Source: Chara braunii
Lineage: Eukaryota > Streptophyta > Charophyceae > Charales > Characeae
NCBI GenBank assembly: GCA_003427395.1
Contig: BFEA01000101.1
Coordinates: 440,935-481,280, forward strand
Direction of reading: 5' to 3'
Length of the DNA stretch: 40,346 nucleotides
Shown piece by piece: positions 1 to 9,103 of the stretch. Below the pieces are notes generated by a model. That model was not told the origin of the DNA. It searched no databases and saw nothing but the letters and a program-made list of their open reading frames with translations. Each line of letters begins with the position of its first letter. The stretch's first letter is position 1. Made by a program: the position numbers and the translations under genes.

Positions 1-272
1 TTTTTTTTTTTTTTTTTCACTACCCTGCTGTGCTACGGCGGAGCAATCCCAGTCGAAACAATGAGACAAAAGAACTCCAACAAAAAGAGAGAGTCTCTTC
101 TGTCTGGTGGTATTTTTGCATGGTTCATTTTTCCACTGATTCCTCCCTTTTTGCGGAATTCCTGTTTGGCCCAATTCTGTTTTTCTTTCCAGAATAGAGA
201 GAGCGGGTTCAGTTTCTTCCGTTCAAATACGGATATGGTTATCCCTCATACAATCTGGCGGGAAAGACGATT
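1..272. other. Poly(T) at the window edge, then unassigned sequence
   Basis: The window opens with 17 T, which could be the reverse complement of a retroposon A-tail on the minus strand. The following 255 bases show no coding signal, RNA motif or repeat partner that I recognise. An open frame on the plus strand here runs into the adjacent CT repeat and is not a credible gene. Confidence 0.3.
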
Positions 273-273
273 G

Positions 274-346
<73 letters not shown>

Positions 347-443
347 TGCTCGCTCTTTCTCTCTCTTTCTCTCTCTTTCTCTCTCTTTCTCTCTCTTTCT
401 CTCTCTGTCTTTCTCTCACCCTCCCTCTCCCTCTCTCTCTCTC
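273..443. repeat. (CT)n compound microsatellite
   Basis: About 70 bases of nearly pure CT are followed by CTTT/CTCT-variant repeats. The Leu-Ser and Arg-Glu reading frames across it are artefacts of the dinucleotide repeat. Confidence 0.95.
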
Positions 444-509
444 TGAGAGACAGTCACACATAGACACACACAAACCCGCACAGACATACACATACACTCC
501 CCTGGTGCA

Positions 510-975
510 GTAGTACCACGGTGCGTACGGATGAGGATCACTTAGAGAACAGATGAAACATAAGGTTCAGGTGTGCTGAAAAGCAAACGAGTGTGTACGC
601 ATTAGACGCTAAACACACACACTCCTGCTGGGAATTGCTCCTTTCTGAAAAACGGCCATTTTTCACCAATCCATTACAATGATTTAAAATGTCATATATA
701 ATTTGATAGAAGCTAATAAAGTTAAGGCTGTTTCAATTTTGTATCTGCTCATCGGGGTGGAAAAGGGGTTGTCCCGGTGACGTTCTACAACACCCATACA
801 CCCATACACCCATACACACATACACACATACACACATAGACATATTGGGCATCCATGCCCGCGTGGGTGTGTAGGGTGGGTTTTATGGCTGTGACACACT
901 AGTTTCTCAGACTTGCTGTCTTTCTTATCAGGGGTATGGATCAACCATTCTGCTACCAATCTTCCCCCGAACACA
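510..975. repeat. Dispersed repeat, diverged partner of 28470-28860
   Basis: Several blocks align in the same order with 28470-28860: 'caggtgtgctgaaa' with flanking sequence, 'tttgatagaag', and 'gggtggaaaaggggt' followed by CA-rich repeat. A CATACAC-type microsatellite lies at about 786-840. Directly upstream of the partner lies a mitochondrial-type rRNA fragment, so part of this repeat may also be organelle-derived. That origin is inferred. Confidence 0.55.
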
Positions 976-1009
976 ACGCATCCTCATATGTGGACTTGTG
1001 TATAGCGAA

Positions 1010-1090
1010 CATGAGAACACACAGACACACAGACACAGACACACAGACACACTGTCACACAGACACACAGACACACAGACACACAAGCTC
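1010..1090. repeat. (ACACAG)n microsatellite
   Basis: Imperfect ACACAG/ACAC repeats. The Thr-His and Cys-Val open frames on both strands here come from the repeat. Confidence 0.9.
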
Positions 1091-1199
1091 ACAACAGAGA
1101 AACACCTCACGCAGAGTATATCCGTTGTATCTTGATTTGTATAGTATTGAAGCCTGGCCATTTTATTGGCATCCGGGTTACGCTAAGCTGCCTCAGGTA

Positions 1200-1326
1200 A
1201 GATTACATTATATTAGACTAGATCAGATCAGATTAGATCAGATTCGATTCGATTCGATTAGATTAGATTAGATTAGATTAGATTAGATTAGATTAGATTA
1301 TATCAGATTTTATCAGATTAGATTAG
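1200..1326. repeat. (GATTA)n pentanucleotide repeat
   Basis: Degenerate GATCA/GATTC units become regular GATTA units between about 1255 and 1300. It is a simple tandem repeat with no coding role visible. Confidence 0.95.
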
Positions 1327-1438
1327 AGAATTGAGCTGTGGCAAAATGACCTTTCATGTACTAGGCGCTCTGATTCGTGAATCTGCTATATGCGGGCCCG
1401 GCCGGTATTCCCACTGATGGTCTGTTACAGCGACGTGG

Positions 1439-1466
1439 TTTTTTTTTTTTTTTTTTTTTTTTTTTT
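1439..1466. repeat. Poly(T) tract, possible minus-strand retroposon tail
   Basis: A run of about 27 T. I could not find a convincing target-site duplication around it, so retroposition is only a possibility. Confidence 0.5.
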
Positions 1467-1601
1467 GCCTTAAGAATCCACCCAGGCCTGACCGTGAAAC
1501 GCAGAAAAAATTTGCCTGCCAAAATAGAATCCAGCTATGGGACTTTGCGCTCTCCATTCTTTTCAGAAACTCGTCTGCTATAGGACCTGGCTCATTTGGG
1601 A

Positions 1602-2085
1602 CCGATGGACCCACCCTGGTCCTTCACGCTGTCCGTGCAACATGACCAGTTGGACGAGTTTCTGCAAAGCATGGACCTGGTGGTGATGTCCTTCACCTGG
1701 TCCTTCACCTGGTCCTTCACCTGGTCCTTCACCTGGTCCTTCACGCTGCAACAGGACCAGTTGGACGAATTTCTGCAAAGCATGGACCGTTGGACCCACC
1801 TGGTCCTTCACGCTGTCCGTGCAACAGGACCAGTTGGACGAGTTTCTGCAAAGCATGCACCCGGTGGGAGAAACTCGTCCAACTGGACCCACCAGGGCAG
1901 GGCCATAAACACCAGGACCTGGTGGTGATGGCCCTGGCCCAGGTGGTGATGAAGCAGGTGCAAACTGGACCTGGTGATGGACCAGGTTCAGGTGGACCTG
2001 GTGATGGACCTGGTGATGGAGCAGGTTCAACTGGCTGGACCTGTTGGAGGAGCAGGTTCAAGTTCAACTGGACCCAGAAAATTAC
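1602..2085. repeat. GC-rich minisatellite complex
   Basis: A 12-bp unit (CCTTCACCTGGT) is repeated about five times near 1686-1745. A longer module containing 'ccagttggacgagtttctgc' occurs three times (about 1640, 1755 and 1830), then appears inverted near 1868. The tract ends in GGACCTGGTGAT-type units. All unit lengths are multiples of three, so several frames stay open and look collagen-like (Gly-Pro-Gly-Asp-Gly) or Trp-Ser-Phe-Thr repetitive. I treat it as a minisatellite, not a gene: no bounded ORF or domain is visible. Confidence 0.75.
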
Positions 2086-2145
2086 ACCTGGAGTTCGGAG
2101 TATCATCACGTTCTGTGCTTCACGGGGCGGTTCTCAATGATTATA

Positions 2146-2200
2146 TGTAGTATCCATATCTATATCTTTATCTATATCTATATCTATATATTTGTATATG
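2146..2200. repeat. (TATATC)n microsatellite
   Basis: Imperfect TATATC/TATCTT repeats between the minisatellite and the U6 retrocopy. Confidence 0.85.
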
Positions 2201-2341
2201 CTATTAATGGAAAGGGCCCAAACACCCAGCCCAAGTAACTGAATAATGGTACACACATGTAACTGTCAGTAAACAAACAGATCATCAGTTCGAACTTGGA
2301 GTACTAATGAGTGATCTGATGAATGCAATAATGCCACGTAG

Positions 2342-2482
2342 GTCCTTCGGGACATCCGTTAAAAGGGATTGGAACGATACAGAGAAGGGTAAATTAGCAA
2401 ATGGCCCCTGCGCAATCAAGGATGACACACATAAATCGAGAAGTGGTCCAAATTTAAAAAGGAAAAAAAAAAAAAAAAAAAA
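2342..2482 (+). pseudogene. U6: U6 snRNA retrocopy with A-tail and target-site duplication
   Basis: The sequence begins GTCCTTCGGGACATCCGTTA, keeps the invariant ACAGAG box, then ATGGCCCCTGCGCAA, GATGACAC, CATAAATCGAGAA and TGGTCCAAATTT. It is a full-length U6 followed by an A-rich tail. It carries small insertions relative to plant U6: GGTAA after GAGAAG, an extra A before ATGG, and TC after GCGCAA. A 15-bp direct repeat, 13 of 15 identical, flanks it at 2327-2341 and 2486-2500, the hallmark of LINE-mediated retroposition. No plant upstream element or TATA box is evident upstream, so it is probably not expressed. Confidence 0.9.
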
Positions 2483-2511
2483 CATAATAATGCTACCTAG
2501 GGACTATCTCC

Positions 2512-2618
2512 CAAGGGTTGTAGTGGTTACTATACTCGTTCCTGTGGCGGAGGGTGCCGGTTCGAGGCCGTCCGTGCACGGCAGGGTATGATGCCCTAAA
2601 CACACGTTGTTCAGAATC
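2512..2618 (+). repeat. tRNA-derived SINE head, copy 1 (no tail)
   Basis: It is near-identical to the first ~105 bases of the SINE at 2877. It has an A-box-like TAGTGGTTAC and a B-box-like GGTTCGAGGCC, the internal pol III promoter pair of tRNA-derived SINEs. The shared part ends at TTCAGAATC, after which the two copies diverge. It starts just after the right target-site duplication of the U6 copy. Confidence 0.65.
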
Positions 2619-2710
2619 ACTGTGAGGCGCCTGTGAACCAGCAGGCAAGTTGGCCCGCAAGAGTGAGTAGGTTTGGTAGCGGTGTTGGGGCTACGTGTTG
2701 TTCAACGGAG

Positions 2711-2797
2711 TGTGCGTGATTGTCAAGTCCGTGGTGTGGTGTGCGTTGGGTGTGTGCGTGATTGTCAAGTCCGTGGTGTGGTGTGCGTTGGGTGTGT
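2711..2797. repeat. 42-bp tandem duplication
   Basis: A unit beginning TGTGCGTGATTGTCAAGTCC is present twice with a 42-bp period and almost no differences. It lies between the two SINE copies. Confidence 0.85.
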
Positions 2798-2876
2798 GGT
2801 GTTGAGTTCAAGGACGCTGCAGCCCTGGAGGTGGGCTGGATATCACGACCGGTATGGATCCAGTTTTATAACACCT

Positions 2877-3104
2877 CCAAGGGTTGTAGTGGTTACGATA
2901 CTTCGTTCCTGTGGCGGAGGGTGCCAGTTCGAGGCCGTCCGTGCACGGCAGGGTATGATGCCCTAAACACACGTTGTTCAGAATCCTTTGTTCGATTTGA
3001 AAAAATAAAAAGAAGGAAAGGGAAAGACCAAAAATGATGGCAGCGTCGATGATGATACCTCAAGGCTGTCGTCCTTTCGAAAAAAGAAAAAAAGAAAAAG
3101 GAAA
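2877..3104 (+). mobile_element. tRNA-derived SINE, copy 2 (head plus tail)
   Basis: The head has TAGTGGTTAC at 2886-2895 and GTTCGAGGCC at 2927-2936, spaced like A and B boxes. The 3' part contains 'gatgatgatacctcaaggc' followed by an A-rich tail. That tail motif is shared with the minus-strand SINEs at 15797 and 12403, whose heads differ. It depends on LINE machinery for mobility (family knowledge). No target-site duplication was found. Confidence 0.7.
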
Positions 3105-3459
3105 GGCGACTCTTTGCCCAAACTTTAGGTCTCCTTGCATCTGTGCTGTGGAGTGGAAATGCCCACACACACGCACACTTGTCTGGAAATGCAGATCCTC
3201 CATGGCAGACCTCCAGAAGAAATCCACCATCTTCTTCACCCACCCGAATAGAACAGCGGTCATTATAGCTGTATTTGGCCAGCTATGAGGGACTCACCTG
3301 CAGACTTGTCTGGCGCCATAGCTCCTGTTCGTCTTCGGGCGTCTTCGACCTGCATCACAGCTCCAAGGAGACTACGAGAGGATTCTTCTTCTTCTTCCTC
3401 TCCCTCCATCTCCATTGCGTCTCTTCTTCCTCCCTCCCTCCGATTCTTCTTCTTCTATG

Positions 3460-3460
<1 letters not shown>
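3105..3460. other. Unassigned sequence
   Basis: I see no gene, RNA or repeat partner here. Short open frames exist, but none carries a recognisable motif. TTC- and CTC-rich simple sequence increases towards the gap at 3538. Confidence 0.4.
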
Positions 3461-3462
<2 letters not shown>

Positions 3463-3537
<75 letters not shown>

Positions 3538-3562
3538 NCACACACACACACACACACACACG
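3463..3562. repeat. (GC)n/(GT)n - N - (CA)n at an assembly gap
   Basis: A CG run passes into about 60 bases of GT, then a single N at 3538, then CA repeats. The strand of the repeat flips at the N (GT to CA), so the two sides are probably not one natural repeat but two contig ends joined by an N. Confidence 0.85.
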
Positions 3563-3955
3563 CACTTGCACACGCACACACTTGCACATGCACACGAAGC
3601 GAGTACCTGTTGCAAGTTAAGTATAGACTTTACTATAGAGACTATAGACAAATGTGACTGCAGGGTAGGGTGGAGATTCCCTTAGAAAATATGTGGAACT
3701 ACTCCCGCCAGCAACCGAGGGATTTGCCTGAGGAGTACCTATGGGTCATGAAACAGAAGTGAACACGGGCGACTTTTTGCAAACGTTATCTCCACTGTTA
3801 TCAGTGACACTAATGAGACCCCAACTAACTGAAGGCAAATTCGTCTACATAGCAGTCTTTGCCTGCTATAGCAAAGACTGTAGTATTCTTCTTCTTCTTC
3901 TTCGTCGGCGTCTTCTTTTTTTTTTTTTTTTTTTGTGAAGCGTACATGCCCATCT

Positions 3956-4048
3956 GTCCTTTGGGACATCCGTTAAAATTGGAACGATACAGAGAAGGGT
4001 AGATTAGTAATTACTGATTAGTAATTGCTAATTAGCAAAGCTAAAAGA
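3956..4048 (+). pseudogene. U6: U6 snRNA retrocopy, 5' half with expanded interior
   Basis: GTCCTTTGGGACATCCGTTA, AAAATTGGAACGATACAGAG and AAG match U6 up to just past the ACAGAG box. The U6 3' half is replaced by GGTAG and a 14-bp tandem unit (GATTAGTAATTACT, then GATTAGTAATTGCT, then AATTAGCA). A diverged direct repeat of 20-22 bp flanks it (3937-3956 and 4049-4070: GAAGCGTACATG and GAAGCGCGTACATG), so it entered by retroposition. Confidence 0.85.
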
Positions 4049-4098
4049 GAAGCGCGTACATGCTGATCTGGCTGATTAATAACAGAATTGACTATAGG

Positions 4099-4150
4099 AG
4101 TCGGAGTTATCGGAGTCAGAGTTATCGGAGTCGGAGATAATCGGACTAAT
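4099..4150. repeat. Short GGAGTCRGAGTTATC tandem repeat
   Basis: About three imperfect units of roughly 17 bp. It recurs in the second copy of the duplicated block. Confidence 0.7.
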
Positions 4151-4247
4151 CTGACTGTGTCTAGAGACCGACCTGAAGATCGTAGATCTTCCCATCGGCA
4201 GGACATTACCTGTGAAAGTCGTGAGTTGCAGAATTGATCGCCTCTGA

Positions 4248-4337
4248 GGGCGTACTCACACTAGCGGTATTTCAAATCTATCTGACCGCATTCGCGGTCA
4301 TACCTGGATGTATCTCGCCGCAGTTGTGAGTATGCCC
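4248..4337. mobile_element. PIF/Harbinger-like MITE (90 bp)
   Basis: The ends are inverted: GGGCGTACTCACA at the left, and TTGTGAGTATGCCC (reverse complement GGGCATACTCACAA) at the right. A 3-bp duplication TGA flanks it at 4245-4247 and 4338-4340. TIRs starting GGGC with 3-bp target duplications resemble PIF/Harbinger non-autonomous elements. A longer relative lies at 27516-27728. It encodes nothing. Confidence 0.75.
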
Positions 4338-4691
4338 TGAGTTGAGTTTCGTCCCTTCGAGATGGTGTTACGTTTGAATCATCGCGATAACGCTGCGGGA
4401 CCAGATGCCCCACCCAGACTTACAGCTCAGAACGATTGTGAGCAAAAGACTTTGCTGTCCTGAGTATCCAAAAAGCATCGTCATCGAGTATAATGTCGAG
4501 AGGAGCTTTGTTCTTTTTATTTTCTCAACTTCTCAAGGTTCACCCCTCTGTATATGTCACAGTTTACGAACAGTTCATCAGCTACTTCACATTGTCAAGT
4601 AACTTGCGATGAAACAAGTTAAAAAAACACAGTTTTTTATAACTTCATAACTTCATAACTCCATAAGTTCCCATAACCTACTTCACAAGGA

Positions 4692-4870
4692 ATACCTTTC
4701 TCAGCCTTTCCTTTTGGCTACGTAAGATCAAGTGTACTAGTATGATACTACTATCTGTTCTGTCTGAAACTTGAATCTTCTGATTCGTTTTATTAACTTT
4801 TATTAACTTTTATTAACGTTTATTAACTTTTGGCCCATCGGACCACACACACAAAAAAAAAAAAACGGTG
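4692..4870 (+). pseudogene. U2: U2 snRNA retrocopy, with internal expansions
   Basis: ATACCTTTCTCAGCC, TTTTGGCTA, AAGATCAAGTGTA, CTATCTGTTCT and later GGCCCATCGGACCACAC follow the order of plant U2 snRNA. Extra bases interrupt it: TTTCC before TTTTGGCTA, a stutter around the branch-site pairing region (GTGTACTAGTATGATACTAC), and four ~10-bp TTTTATTAAC units upstream of the GGCC stem. An A-tail follows. The 9-bp repeat CACAAGGAA flanks it at 4684-4692 and 4871-4879. It is a processed pseudogene, unlikely to be functional. Confidence 0.88.
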
Positions 4871-5192
4871 CACAAGGAACTGGAGGAGGAAACAGTTGAA
4901 GAGCTAATTCACAAGCAACTTGACAAAAAAACATTGCATTTTAAAATTATAAGCTACTTCAGAGTTCAGACTTCCAAATTTCAAAATCAACTGTGAGAAC
5001 ACTGAGAAGTGTTCATTTACAGACTGCACGACCGTGTTCTAAATTTTCAATATTTTTTAAATTTTTATTTATTTTTTGACTGAAATTTTGAGTCTTTTTT
5101 TACTCTTTTTGATATGGTTGGTTGTTTGAAGGAGAGGCGAAGGCCACCCTTCAGTTTGGACAAACTGACAGATGAATATTTGGCATTATTTG

Positions 5193-5196
<4 letters not shown>

Positions 5197-5260
<64 letters not shown>
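5197..5260. repeat. (GA)n microsatellite
   Basis: About 63 bases of GA. It forms the right boundary of duplicated block copy 1; sequences beyond it differ between the two copies. Confidence 0.95.
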
Positions 5261-5262
<2 letters not shown>

Positions 5263-6110
5263 GAGACTTGGTGACATTGGGCGCTTGCCCAGACTCAGAC
5301 CGGTATCTGGACAGACATTGGGAGACTATTTTGGGAGACTATATGTGGGCAACGCTATTAAGTTGAAAACATCTCCATATCTCTCCCCCTTCGTCTCTTC
5401 TCCCTCCCCCTCCTTGTCCATGTGTGATCTTGGCCACAACACTCTTCTTCCATGTGTACGGTGCCATGGCCCATCCCCTGCATCGACAATGAGTGAGTTG
5501 CAGTCTGTCTGAGTCTAGTTAGTCAGATCTGTGCGTATCAGTCTTCGGCTGAATTGTATTTTGCTCATTCTCCTTCGGTCGGTTCTTGGGTTCTGCACCA
5601 TGCCCATCTGATTGTCTTCGGCCATACGACATTCAGCCTTCGGGTCCATGGCTACCATGGTCCACGGGCAGGCAAAATTGTGTCTTGGAAAACACAACTC
5701 TCAGGCATAGTCGTGGTTTAAGAGCCTATGAGAACCTTGGTACCGCTCACCCATCCCGTCTTCTCCGCATGGGTTTGCTGTATGTATGCAATAGCAAATC
5801 CAGGGAAATAGCACATGCAGGGAAATAGCAAATGCAGGGAGTTGATAATAAGCTATCAGGGTGGTTGTTGTCTACACCGTCTTGAACGAGCTTTGGCTGG
5901 TGCTCAATTTGGAAGGCCGTGTGATGTACAACATCTTGCATGGTTTTGTGGGCACTTTAGTGAAGACTGGACGGGTGAACGGCCAACCACTGCAGTGGAG
6001 CTCTTGAGCCAATATATTTAGAAGTGACTTTTTTCCCAAAATTCCTTGGGCAGTTTCTTTCAATAAATAGGATTCTTTGGATTTTGGTCTATGATGGTCT
6101 TTTTATTAAC
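5261..6110. other. Unassigned sequence with a 17-bp tandem repeat
   Basis: No gene is recognised. At about 5798-5838 an AATAGCAAATGCAGGGA-like unit occurs three times. Frames open over 60-80 codons contain no known motif. Confidence 0.4.
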
Positions 6111-6111
6111 T

Positions 6112-6115
6112 ATTT

Positions 6116-6197
<82 letters not shown>
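6112..6197. repeat. (GT)n microsatellite
   Basis: About 80 bases of GT with one early TTT interruption. The Cys-Val open frames across it are artefacts. Confidence 0.95.
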
Positions 6198-6215
6198 GCT
6201 TCAGGGCTTATGAAT

Positions 6216-6347
6216 CTTTGTGGCAAGGTTCTCATCCGTTTGTGGCGAGGTTCTCATCCTTATCTGACAGTGTTTTGTGGCAAGGTTCTCATCCGTATCT
6301 GATAGTGTTTTGTGGCAAGGTTCTCATCTGTATCTGACAGTGTTTTG
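6216..6347. repeat. ~34-bp tandem repeat
   Basis: Units of the form TGTGGCAAGGTTCTCATCC plus TATCTGACAGTGTTT occur about 3.5 times with few changes. It directly follows the GT microsatellite. Confidence 0.85.
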
Positions 6348-6960
6348 AACTGCAACAATGACAAGAAGCTATCAAATGAGGAGATGAGATGAAGTTCCAG
6401 GAGAGAGGTCTTCCAGCCTGGTGAGGCATTGCCTGGCTGGTTGGTCAGGCATTGTGATGGTGAGCAGGTCAGTGGTGTTCAGTGGATTCTCTTTTTTTTT
6501 TTTTTTTTTTTCACAGAGATTTTGATAGTCATTTTCTCACAGTCAAAGAAACCTTTTCAAATATACTCTATGGCAGAGAAAAAAAAGCAAAGGCCGTAGG
6601 CTCGCTAGCTAGAGAAAGATAATAACAACGAAGAACTTCACAAAGTGATGCCGTGGGTGTAACCGTTATGCAGAGGGTAGCAGATTGGCAAGAAAAAAAG
6701 CAACAGAGAAGGAAAACACAAAGTGTTGACATTGAAAGCAGTGGGCTTCTGAGTAACATAGCCCCTGAGCAAGGATGACAGGCGAAATCCAGCCTCGCAT
6801 GCAACCGGTTTTGCCTGGATGGATTTGGGGCGAAACGACCGGCACCCCAGTGCATCCCGCCCGACTCACCAGCATGCACGACGCGTTTCTGCGGAAAACG
6901 TACTGGTGGTGTAATCGATCCTTTCATCCCCTGTGCTACAAGATAGACCTCACAAGCTGC
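6348..6960. other. Unassigned sequence with a poly(T) tract
   Basis: A run of about 20 T at 6492-6511 may be a minus-strand retroposon tail, but no target-site duplication was found. A minus-strand frame of 177 codons (6568-7101) has no motif and overlaps the diverged duplication at 6965, so I do not call it a gene. Confidence 0.4.
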
Positions 6961-6964
6961 TCTA

Positions 6965-7475
6965 CCCAAGCCAGAATCTTTATTGGTCCTCTCAAACCCT
7001 CCCTGGCTGTCAGATAAACTCCACTGGCTAGAGCTGTTTCTCATCAAAATGTGTCTTGAGCCAATGACATTGATTGATTGCTTCCAGGAAGGATTGACCA
7101 TTGCTCGAGTCCTTAGACTCCTTACTGATTCTGCAAATCTCCTCTGTCCATCCCCCCCCTTCCCCCCCCCTCATAAAACAAGTCCTTATAGCCCTGGCTC
7201 TATATCTGTTCTGGGAAGCTCTCCATATCTGTTCTAGGAAGCATCGGTCTGGTTCCTATTCCACCGGCAAGTCAGAAATACAACAAGAGCCCCTGATTCT
7301 GCAAATTTACTCCTGCCAAAATCTTGATTGCTCCTCTCAGCCCCCCCAGGCTATCGGACAAATTTTACCAGCTAGAGCCATTTATCATCGCATCGTATCT
7401 TGAGCCCATGGCATTGATTGCTTCCTTCTAGAAGGGATTGACCACTGCTCCTTTCTGATCCTGTGACTCTATATT
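6965..7475. repeat. Diverged duplication (6965-7142 and 7308-7475)
   Basis: Two ~170-bp segments align with many substitutions. Shared blocks include CTAGAGC followed by TTTCTCATC or TTTATCATC, 'attgattgcttcc' and 'ggattgacca'. Between them, 7175-7290 shares 'ttccaccggcaagtcagaa' and flanks with 30925-31010, which lies next to a poly(T) interpreted as a LINE 3' end. The segment may therefore be old LINE 3' UTR, which is an inference. Confidence 0.55.
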
Positions 7476-7534
7476 GAAGGAGTATGCTGATCCCATTTGT
7501 GAAAAAAAGAGGTAACTAAACTAGTTCTCCATCT

Positions 7535-7650
7535 TCTTCTTCTTCTTCTTCTTCTTCTTCTTCTTCTTCTTCTTCTTCTTTCTTTCTTTTTTTTTTTTTT
7601 TTTTTTTTTTGAAAACATCCCTTGTGGGTGCTAGGCGTGTTGATAAGAGC
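7535..7650 (-). mobile_element. Very 5'-truncated LINE-type insert with expanded tail
   Basis: On the minus strand about 40 bases of body, ending CACAAGGGATGTTTTC, are followed by poly(A) and a long GAA repeat (plus strand: (CTT)n then T-run). A perfect 16-bp duplication AACTAGTTCTCCATCT flanks it at 7519-7534 and 7651-7666. The body end resembles the 3' end of the long LINE (CACAAGGGCTTTC plus A-tail at 31657). It is a clear target-primed insertion truncated to its last few dozen bases. Confidence 0.85.
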
Positions 7651-7666
7651 AACTAGTTCTCCATCT

Positions 7667-9100
7667 AAGTTGTCCACTTGGTCATTTGTTTGTCACTTGT
7701 AGTTTTAACATTCCGTACATCGATGCACTGCAGCCCCACCGTCCCTGATTGCTGTTGACGAACCGGCGGCAAGCTGCAGTTCCAAAAGGAACAGAGAGTG
7801 CTGTAGCAGACAACGTGCATGCTGCCGAAGTGGCTGTCCCGGACAATCGTCTAAACCCTACTGTTGTCGTTGCAGAATGCACTCTGCTGCCACACACTGA
7901 AGAACAACTGCGGTCTATTCCTGCGAGTAACTTGCAAGAAAGAGAACTGAGCTATTGAGCTGAGTGGGAGGCTTGTCACCGATTGGCCCCTCCTCACCCT
8001 GATTCTCCCCTCCACTGATTGCCCACCACCTCCACAACACTCCGATCTCCTGCGCCTTGCTCTTCGCCATCCTTCCCAGCTACCACCTCATTTTCCTCCT
8101 CTTGTCCCTTCATTTCTTTGTCATTATCACCGTCGTCAACACATCCATGTTCAGGTCGACTGTCATGGATACCGCTTCAGCACAGATGTTTCGCTTCTCC
8201 ATCCTCGTCTCCCAAACTGCGACCTCGTTTGTATATGGATAGTATGATCGGTGCACCTCCGACGATGGTGGTCAGACACGTGGGCCAGGAACAGCCGCAC
8301 TCTTTTTCAATTTCGATATCAGAGTCAGACACCTGCTCTGCCACCGCAATGTCAGGTAGCGACATCTCCACTGTCAAAACACGGAGGACGGGAACAGCAC
8401 AAATCGCATGCCGGCCAGGAAACAACGCATATCAAGTCTGATATCCACAACTTGGCAAAAAATTCTATCGTGCTACTGGCCTGCGTGTGCACCATCCACA
8501 CGGGGCTGCCAACTGCACAGCGTTCGCATGACTGGCATGCAACCTGGGAACGAGCGTCGAGCGTGGTTGATCAGCTTCCGGTCCCGATACTTCTAGCCGG
8601 CCTATTCCTGACCACCCGTTTCTCCCCCTCCACCCCGCTACCACCTCTCCTACTCTTTCTCCAAACCACAATGATGCACCCTCCAATCATTTGCTGGAGC
8701 CTCCAACTGACAGTGACCTGTCCCTTGAGCACTTGTCACAAGTTGTCAGAACCATGGAAGTCCTTTGCAGGCATGCAGAAGTGTGTGGTAAAGACTGAAG
8801 AGACTGAAATGTGCCTCCCCCAATTGTGCAGTCTGTGGAGTGTAACGATCTCGTAGTACAGATGGCGAGGTCACTTTGCGTACTATGCTATTAATGCATG
8901 CCTCCTCACTCATAATGGCAACCCCTATACCAGTTTCGACTTTGCAGACACCGTCCGCTGGACAGAAGTGGAGCACAGTAATGTCTTCCCGGAAGACGAC
9001 TGTGCTGTGACTGGCCTGAATATGGAAGTGCTGTCTATGGCATTCATAGGAAGGTAACTGCAGCTTCTGCTTGCCCCACATAATTATACGTCTGACGTGG
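7667..9100. other. Unassigned sequence
   Basis: I see no confident gene. Frames of up to about 200 codons (8251-8856 plus) contain no recognisable domain and are pyrimidine- and proline-biased. Distant exon-like sequence cannot be excluded. No RNA gene or repeat partner was identified. Confidence 0.35.
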
Positions 9101-9103
9101 ATT

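Larger units (their letters stand above)
3538..5249 (+). repeat. 1.7-kb duplicated block, copy 1
   Basis: From the N at 3538 to inside the (GA)n run, this matches 23971-25682 at a constant offset of 20433 with no difference I could see. Both copies start at a single N and end within (GA)n. It contains a U6 fragment, a short TIR element and a U2 retrocopy. Other repeat pairs in the window are visibly diverged. The identity and boundaries suggest one contig placed twice, or a very recent duplication. Confidence 0.9.

Noticed and set aside
61-513. 150-codon frame with Leu-Ser repeats
   Set aside because: It is the translation of the CT microsatellite and adjoining DNA; no bounded domain.
2877-2960. 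A functional nuclear tRNA gene at the A/B-box pair
   Set aside because: No acceptor stem or plausible anticodon arm can be formed; the tail and duplication pattern indicate a SINE.
3541-3562. CRISPR-like or telomere-like repeat arrays
   Set aside because: All short-period arrays are simple microsatellites (CT, GT, GA, CA) or minisatellites without spacers; none has telomeric TTTAGGG/TTAGGG units.
6568-7101. 177-codon minus-strand ORF
   Set aside because: No motif, overlaps a diverged duplication and a T-rich tract; its hydrophobic Cys/Phe stretch looks like chance.
8251-8856. 201-codon plus-strand ORF
   Set aside because: Low-information Pro/Ser/Leu composition, no recognisable domain and no repeat or gene context.
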